Assembly (NCBI GenBank): GCA_910586575.1
Contig: CAJUJQ010000049.1
Span: 1-19,532, forward strand
Length of the DNA: 19,532 nt
Origin: an uncultured Clostridia bacterium
GTDB lineage: Bacteria > Bacillota > Clostridia > Oscillospirales > Butyricicoccaceae
Direction: 5' to 3'
Made by a program: the position numbers and the translations under genes
Shown here: positions 15,537-19,532 of the stretch, one piece after another
Position numbering within the stretch: the stretch's first letter is position 1
Layout: each line of letters starts with the position of its first letter
The notes under the pieces: model-generated
What the model was told of the DNA's origin: nothing
Databases searched by the model: none
The model's input: only the letters and a program-made list of their open reading frames with translations

Positions 15537-15852
15537 AGTGGATTTCACACTCCTTTTCCAGGTCCGGGTTGGTCTGTACCTCCAGGTTGCTGATGAGGTG
15601 GGAGCAGACCGGGCTGGCGTTCCAGAAGAAAATGATAATCAGCAGCAGCTTGAGGGATACAAAGGTCAGCCCATTGTGCACCATCAGCCCGAGCAGCACC
15701 AGGCCGATGCCCAGCGTGTCGCCCAGCGCGGCGGCGTGCATCCGGTTCAGTACGTAATGGAAGCGGTTGACGCCGATGGCAGCAACCAGCATCACCGCTG
15801 TGCCTGCCAGGATGCAGACGGCGGCAATAAAGGCGCGGATGACTTCAATCAT
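15529..15852 (-). CDS. MrpG/MnhG antiporter subunit
   Basis: 107 residues, three membrane helices, matching the MnhG/MrpG family: IGVNRFHYVLNRMHAAALGDTLGIGLVLLG (residues 26-55, key RMHA and DTLG) is the family core. MrpG is a small accessory subunit of the Mrp Na+/H+ antiporter. AAGGAGGGG precedes the ATG, which overlaps the end of mrpF by 4 bases. A longer frame extends upstream to 16224 but runs through mrpF with an Arg/His-rich reading, so it is rejected. The C-terminal ~25 residues after the last helix are acidic and polar. Confidence 0.92.
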   Translation of the reverse strand: MIEVIRAFIAAVCILAGTAVMLVAAIGVNRFHYVLNRMHAAALGDTLGIGLVLLGLMVHNGLTFVSLKLLLIIIFFWNASPVCSHLISNLEVQTNPDLEKECEIHYE

Positions 15853-16190
15853 GGCTGTTTCCCCTCCTTGAGCTGTTTTTCCTGCGCGATTTTGCGGATT
15901 TGGCGCTGACGGTAAACGCCGGTGTAGACCTTTGCCAGTACGACGATGGCAAGGAAGCTGATCATGGCGTAAATCAGGCAGATATCCACCAGCCCGCCCT
16001 CGCCGAGCACCTCGGCCAGGATGGCGATAATGGCAATGGTCATGGTGCCGATCATGTTCACCGCGACCAGGCGGTCGGTCACGCGCGGCCCGCGCACCGC
16101 GCGCAGCAGCGCGCACATGAACAGCACCGACATAACGACCATGCACGCGAGCGAAAGCGCGTTGAAAAAGCCCAGTTCGATTGCCCTCAT
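15849..16190 (-). CDS. MrpF/MnhF antiporter subunit
   Basis: 113 residues, three membrane helices. RAVRGPRVTDRLVAVNMIGT (residues 30-49) is the MnhF/MrpF signature, and the third helix contains GLVDICLIYAMISFLA, also typical. It is a small subunit next to MrpE and MrpG in Mrp and Mbh complexes. GGAGG lies upstream of the ATG, and the start overlaps the mrpE stop by 4 bases (ATGA), indicating translational coupling. A basic tail follows the last helix. Confidence 0.92.
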   Translation of the reverse strand: MRAIELGFFNALSLACMVVMSVLFMCALLRAVRGPRVTDRLVAVNMIGTMTIAIIAILAEVLGEGGLVDICLIYAMISFLAIVVLAKVYTGVYRQRQIRKIAQEKQLKEGKQP

Positions 16191-16651
16191 TTGACGGCCT
16201 CCATTTCGCGCAGCTGGCGCACAAAGGTCGAGTCCTCCAGCCCCTCGGCGAGCGAGCTGTCCAGGCAGTGCACCTGGAGATAGCCGCCCTTGAGGCGCAC
16301 GGTAATCGTCCCTGGCGTCAGCGTGATGGAGTTTGCAAGCAGCGTGCGCAGGCTGTCCTCCCGCAGGCTGGTGCGCACCTCGACCAGCTGCGGCTCGACC
16401 TCCTGGCTGGGCGACAGCACCAGGCGGATCACATCGCGGTTGGCCTTGATCATCTCAAAGACAAGGATTACCATGTACTTTGCCAGGCGCGGCAGGCGGC
16501 GCAGCCACTTGCGGTCCTCGGCAAGGCTGTGCCCCAGGAATTTCTGGATGAACCAGTAAAAAACCGCGGAGAATACCATGCCGAACAGCACGATTTCGAG
16601 CGTCACCCTGCCGTTGAGGATGATCCACAGCAGCAAGAACACCAAATACAT
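16187..16651 (-). CDS. MrpE/MnhE antiporter subunit, first gene of the operon
   Basis: 154 residues of the MnhE/MrpE family. Two or three N-terminal membrane helices are followed by a cytosolic domain with the hallmark LANSITLTPGTITVRL (residues 105-120) and LQVHCLDS after it. The start MYLVFLLLW at 16651 has GGGAGG upstream. A longer in-frame reading from 16756 would translate the leader hairpin and add a 35-residue hydrophilic stretch, so it is rejected. MrpE is followed by F and G as in both Mrp and Mbh operons. Being first rather than fifth in the operon is the Mbh order. Confidence 0.9.
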   Translation of the reverse strand: MYLVFLLLWIILNGRVTLEIVLFGMVFSAVFYWFIQKFLGHSLAEDRKWLRRLPRLAKYMVILVFEMIKANRDVIRLVLSPSQEVEPQLVEVRTSLREDSLRTLLANSITLTPGTITVRLKGGYLQVHCLDSSLAEGLEDSTFVRQLREMEAVK

Positions 16652-16730
16652 TTTTTTGCCTCCCTTTCTAAACAAATCCGGCGGAGCAGCGCTGCCCGCC
16701 AGCAAAGAGCCATCCTCCTCCGCGTAAAAG

Positions 16731-16770
16731 AAAAACGGCGGCTTGTGTTTGCGCATAGGCTGCCGTTTTT
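16731..16770 (-). terminator. Terminator-like hairpin (attenuator?) in the operon leader
   Basis: AAAAACGGCGGC (16731-16742) pairs with GCTGCCGTTTTT (16759-16770) over 12 pairs including one G-T. In the transcribed minus direction the right side ends in TTTTTCTTTT. It lies between the putative start near 16798 and the mrpE start at 16651, so it could attenuate the operon. Being symmetric, it could also block transcription the other way. Confidence 0.6.
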
Positions 16771-16804
16771 GGCGGAGGGAAGAACTCTCATTTTACCAAA
16801 TGCT

Positions 16805-16810
16805 ATTATA
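16805..16810 (-). promoter_or_regulatory. Possible -10 box of the Mrp-like operon
   Basis: TATAAT on the minus strand, the only full -10 match upstream of mrpE. The -35 region at 17 bases reads TAGTTT, which is poor, so an activator or another start may be used. Confidence 0.35.
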
Positions 16811-16834
16811 CGTCTCATTTTCCAAAAAAACTAG

Positions 16835-17172
16835 AGTAAGATTGCTGGTTTTTTCGTGTATTTTGACCGGAAATCCACTGATTTTCACAATGACGCGCTA
16901 TTTAATAGGTATAGGGCACACAGGGGTTTCCTTATTATGGGAAAAACAACGCGCCGGAAGGGAAATATTTGCACGCCAGACGCTTCCGTTCCGGGCGTGG
17001 GAAAAGCTGCACAGTTTTCTGATACAAATTGGGGGCGTTAATTGTCGGTTTTGGATGCTTCCGGTTGGATTTTCTTCTTTTTTTGTGATCTGCGGTTCGC
17101 GTTTTGCAGGATTTTTTCAACAGCAGGAGCAATCTTTTCATACAAAATTCACAAGAAATCACCGCAGATACA
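16835..17172. other. Intergenic region between divergent operons, no gene seen
   Basis: About 340 bases, AT-richer than the flanking genes. Open frames here have no ribosome binding site and no recognisable product. I found no convincing Rex-type redox operator, nor any copy of the GTAAAT palindrome. Confidence 0.5.
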
Positions 17173-17200
17173 TTGACAAATCGCGCGAAATGTTTATAAT
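17173..17200 (+). promoter_or_regulatory. Consensus promoter of the bcd-etfBA operon
   Basis: TTGACA (17173-17178) and TATAAT (17195-17200) are both perfect matches, 16 bases apart. A strong promoter fits the high expression expected of the butyrate pathway. Confidence 0.88.
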
Positions 17201-17207
17201 AGTGAAT

Positions 17208-17448
17208 AGACATGCTGTCATGTAAGGTGTGTCCTAAATACATCGGCTTTATAGCGGACAGGCCGTTTTTCGTCAGGCCGCGCTGCGCGGGCGTGCCCGT
17301 GCGGGCGAGGTGCTTCCGGCAGCCCTGCGTTTTGGGGGCGGGGCGGATGGGGTTTTTGTGCCTGCCGGGCAGCGCTGTAGAGCATGGGGCGGCACTGCCG
17401 CCAGTATCGTATTTACAAACATCTGACAATTCATTTTTGGGAGGTTCA
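17208..17448 (+). other. Long GC-rich leader of the bcd operon
   Basis: About 245 untranslated bases separate the promoter from the bcd start. Possible pairings include GCCCG with CGGGC (17295-17306), CCGGCAG (17316-17322) with CTGCCGG (17362-17368), and a GGCGG/CCGCC pair near 17390-17402. No known riboswitch class is recognised. A start-stop ATGTAA lies at 17220-17225. The overlapping frame 17212-17469 has no ribosome site. Confidence 0.5.
17210..17223. promoter_or_regulatory. Possible operator at the bcd transcription start
   Basis: ACATG-CTGT-CATGT, a 5-4-5 perfect palindrome just downstream of the -10 box, placed as a repressor site would be. The binding protein is unknown. Confidence 0.4.
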
Positions 17449-17453
17449 ATGGC

Positions 17454-18596
17454 ATGGATTTTAGGCTGACAAAAGAACAGGCAATGATGCAGAAGCTCTG
17501 CCGTGAGTTCGCGGTAAATGAGATCGAGCCCATTGCAGCAGACACCGACGCGACCGAGCAGTATCCGTGGGATCTGGTGCACAAGCTCCAGAAATACGGC
17601 CTGCTTGGCATCCAGTTCCCCAAGGAGCTGGGCGGTTCCGGCGGTGATACCATCTGCTATACAATCGCAATTGAGGAGGCGTCCCGCTTCTGCGGCACCA
17701 CGGGCTGCATCCTGTCCTCGCACGCAACCCTGTGCGCATGGCCGATCTTTAAGTATGGCACCCCCGAGCAGAAGGAAAAGTGGCTCCGCCCGCTGATTTC
17801 CGGCAAGAAGATGGGCGCGTTCGGTCTCACCGAGCCTAACGCCGGTACCGACTCCGCCGCACAGCAGACGATCGCTGAGAAGCAGGAGGACGGTTCTTAC
17901 ATCATCAACGGCTCCAAGGTCTTTATCACCGGCGCGGGCTGCGCGGAAACCTATATCGTTTTCGCAATGACCGACAAGAAGCTCGGCAACAAGGGTATTT
18001 CCGCGTTCATTATGGATATCAACGACCCCGGCTTCTCCATCGGCAAGATCGAGCATAAGATGGGCATCCGCGGCTCCCAGACCGGCGAGCTGATTTTCGA
18101 GAACGTCCATCTGCCCGCAGACCGCCTGCTCGGCAAGGAGAACGGCGGCTTTAAGATTGCGATGACCACCCTCGACGGCGGCCGTATCGGCATCGCTTCC
18201 CAGGCGCTCGGTATCGCGCAGGGCGCGCTCGACCAGGCAATCGCTTACATGAAGGAACGCGTACAGTTCCGGAAACCCCTGTCTTCTTTCCAGGGCCTCC
18301 AGTGGATGGTCGCTGATATGGAAACCAATATTGAGGCTGCCCGCCTGCTCGTCCGCCGCGCGGCGTTCAACAAGGACCACGGCCTCCCCTACACAAAGGA
18401 AGCCGCTATGGCCAAGCTCTTTGCGGCGGAAACCGCAATGGATGTTACCACCAAGTGCGTGCAGATTTTCGGTGGCTACGGCTACACCCGCGAGTACCCG
18501 GTTGAGCGCATGATGCGCGACGCCAAGATCACCGAGATCTATGAGGGCACTTCGCAGGTACAGAGAATGGTCATCGCCGGCCAGCTGCTGAGATAA
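17454..18596 (+). CDS. bcd: Butyryl-CoA dehydrogenase (short-chain acyl-CoA dehydrogenase)
   Basis: 380 residues, the standard length. As part of the Bcd/Etf complex it reduces crotonyl-CoA to butyryl-CoA in butyrate formation. Family motifs are in order: GAFGLTEPNAGTDS (flavin/substrate region, about 122-135), the ITGAGCAETYIV stretch, SFQGLQWMVADMETNIEAARLL, QIFGGYGYTREYPVERMMRDA and ITEIYEGTSQVQR near the end. Glu364 in YEGTS fits the catalytic base of short-chain members. GGGAGG (17439-17444) lies 9 bases before the ATG. A nearer ATG at 17449 opens only a six-codon frame. etfB follows after 25 bases, the classical arrangement for the bifurcating complex, which couples NADH oxidation to crotonyl-CoA and ferredoxin reduction. 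Codon use favours C-ending codons, as in highly expressed genes. Confidence 0.95.
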   Translation: MDFRLTKEQAMMQKLCREFAVNEIEPIAADTDATEQYPWDLVHKLQKYGLLGIQFPKELGGSGGDTICYTIAIEEASRFCGTTGCILSSHATLCAWPIFKYGTPEQKEKWLRPLISGKKMGAFGLTEPNAGTDSAAQQTIAEKQEDGSYIINGSKVFITGAGCAETYIVFAMTDKKLGNKGISAFIMDINDPGFSIGKIEHKMGIRGSQTGELIFENVHLPADRLLGKENGGFKIAMTTLDGGRIGIASQALGIAQGALDQAIAYMKERVQFRKPLSSFQGLQWMVADMETNIEAARLLVRRAAFNKDHGLPYTKEAAMAKLFAAETAMDVTTKCVQIFGGYGYTREYPVERMMRDAKITEIYEGTSQVQRMVIAGQLLR

Positions 18597-18621
18597 TTGA
18601 CAAGGGAGGATTTCTGAAGCT

Positions 18622-19422
18622 ATGAAAGTTATCGTATGTGTAAAGCAGGTTCCTGACACCTCCGGCAAGGTGGCCGTTAATCCGGACGGCACGCTGAACC
18701 GTGCTTCTATGGCAACCATTATCAACCCCGACGACAAGAACGCGGTCGAAGCCGCGCTGACCCTCAAGGACAACACCGGCTGCAAGGTTGTCGTCGTCAC
18801 CATGGGTCCCCCTCCGGCAGAGGGCATGCTGCGTGAGCTGCTCGCGATGGGCGCTGACGAAGCCGTGCTGGTTTCCGGCCGTGAGTTCGGCGGCTCCGAT
18901 ACCTTCGCGACCTCGCAGATCCTGGCCGCAGCGGTCAAGAAGATCGGCGTAGACGATGATGACATCGTGATGTGCGGCCGTCAGGCAATCGACGGCGATA
19001 CCGCCCAGGTAGGCCCGCAGATCGCCGAAAAGCTCGGCATCCCGCAGATTACCTACGTTGCCGACCTCAAGGTCGAGGGCACCAAGGTCACCTGCAAGCG
19101 TATGCTCGAGGACGGCTATATGACCATTGAAACCCAGACTCCCTGCCTGCTTACCGCAATCAAGGAGCTGAATACGCCCCGTTATATGACCGTTGGCGGC
19201 ATTTTCGACTGCTATAACAAGCCCCTTGCGGTTTATGATTATGAGGCACTCAAGGACGATCCGCTGATCGAAGTGGACACCATCGGCCTGAAGGGCTCTC
19301 CCACGAACATCTATGCGTCGTTTACTCCTCCGCAGAAGGGTGCCGGCACGATGCTCGAAGGCGCTGACAAGGGCACCTGCGAGAAGCTGGCCTCCATCCT
19401 GCTCGAGAAGCACATCATCTAA
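18622..19422 (+). CDS. etfB: Electron transfer flavoprotein beta subunit
   Basis: 266 residues, the normal EtfB length. It starts MKVIVCVKQVPDTSGKVAVN and contains INPDDKNAVEAAL, VVVVTMGPPPAEGMLRELLAMGADEAVLV and GRQAIDGDTAQVGPQIAEKLG, all family hallmarks. The last is the nucleotide-binding region. With EtfA it carries two FADs. In the anaerobic Bcd/EtfAB complex, the EtfB flavin is where NADH electrons are split between ferredoxin and Bcd. GGGAGG (about 18604-18609) precedes the ATG. It is placed between bcd and etfA, 22 bases before etfA, so the three are probably co-transcribed and made in matching amounts. Confidence 0.95.
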   Translation: MKVIVCVKQVPDTSGKVAVNPDGTLNRASMATIINPDDKNAVEAALTLKDNTGCKVVVVTMGPPPAEGMLRELLAMGADEAVLVSGREFGGSDTFATSQILAAAVKKIGVDDDDIVMCGRQAIDGDTAQVGPQIAEKLGIPQITYVADLKVEGTKVTCKRMLEDGYMTIETQTPCLLTAIKELNTPRYMTVGGIFDCYNKPLAVYDYEALKDDPLIEVDTIGLKGSPTNIYASFTPPQKGAGTMLEGADKGTCEKLASILLEKHII

Positions 19423-19444
19423 GCCGAAAGGAGAACTTACGAAC

Positions 19445-19532
19445 ATGTTTGATAATAGAGCAATTGACGATTTCAAAGGCGTATGGGTCTTCTGCGAGCA
19501 GCGCCAGGGCGTGCTCCAGAATACAGCGCTTG
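19445..19532 (+). CDS. etfA: Electron transfer flavoprotein alpha subunit, 5' part only
   Basis: The first 29 codons of a gene cut by the window edge. The translation begins MFDNRAIDDFKGVWVFCEQR, like the N-terminus of clostridial EtfA, in which the opening beta strand is preceded by a short acidic stretch. AAAGGAG lies upstream of the ATG. Identity rests on this N-terminus and on the bcd-etfB order. Whether a ferredoxin-type domain is present cannot be seen. Confidence 0.85.
   Translation, partial: MFDNRAIDDFKGVWVFCEQRQGVLQNTAL

Noticed and set aside
17212..17469. An 85-codon frame leading into bcd
   Set aside because: It has no ribosome binding site, uses the non-coding GC-rich leader and overlaps the bcd start out of frame.
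16935..18965. A 676-codon open frame on the minus strand
   Set aside because: It is antisense to bcd and the start of etfB, spans their promoter and resembles no protein.

Overview
The window looks like chromosomal DNA of an anaerobic, butyrate-forming Clostridia member, probably Oscillospiraceae/Butyricicoccaceae-like. Three things point there: bcd-etfB-etfA at the right end, strong Shine-Dalgarno sites with sigma-A promoters, and a GC-rich core (roughly 60 % by eye). The first ~1.5 kb is clearly AT-richer. I saw no tRNA, rRNA, CRISPR array or transposase.

Layout. 1-1454: an AT-rich patch with a DUF2089-type zinc-ribbon/HTH protein, a possible 21-residue hydrophobic peptide gene and a strong terminator. 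1524-3072: one SNF-family sodium-coupled transporter behind a promoter and a foldable leader. 3104-6256 (minus): an NfeD/YuaF-like membrane protein, a flotillin-like SPFH protein and a multi-pass membrane protein. A divergent XRE-type regulator (6379-6909) faces this operon. Both promoters carry the same 15-base palindrome (GTAAAT-N3-ATTTAC) at the same distance from the -10 box, so the regulator probably controls the flotillin operon and itself.

7117-16651 (minus) is one long operon in the order mrpE, mrpF, mrpG, a MbhD-like gene, a fused MbhE-MrpB gene, mrpC, then four proton-pump (NuoL/M/N, MrpA/D) subunits. The first part follows the MbhA-H order of archaeal membrane-bound hydrogenases. 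No hydrogenase or NADH-dehydrogenase catalytic subunit follows. Instead there are three additional antiporter-type subunits and then a bidirectional terminator. This antiporter-only, four-pump Mrp/Mbh-like complex is the most interesting system here. A ~350-base block packed with palindromes, including a terminator-like hairpin, splits the operon between the mrpB fusion and mrpC. Another terminator-like hairpin lies in the operon leader.

17173-19532 (plus): a consensus promoter, a long GC-rich leader, then butyryl-CoA dehydrogenase, EtfB and the start of EtfA, the electron-bifurcating crotonyl-CoA reductase. A plausible link between regions is ion energetics: Bcd/Etf makes reduced ferredoxin that can drive ion pumping, the Mrp-like complex would exchange Na+ and H+, and the SNF transporter would use a Na+ gradient. 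That link is inference.
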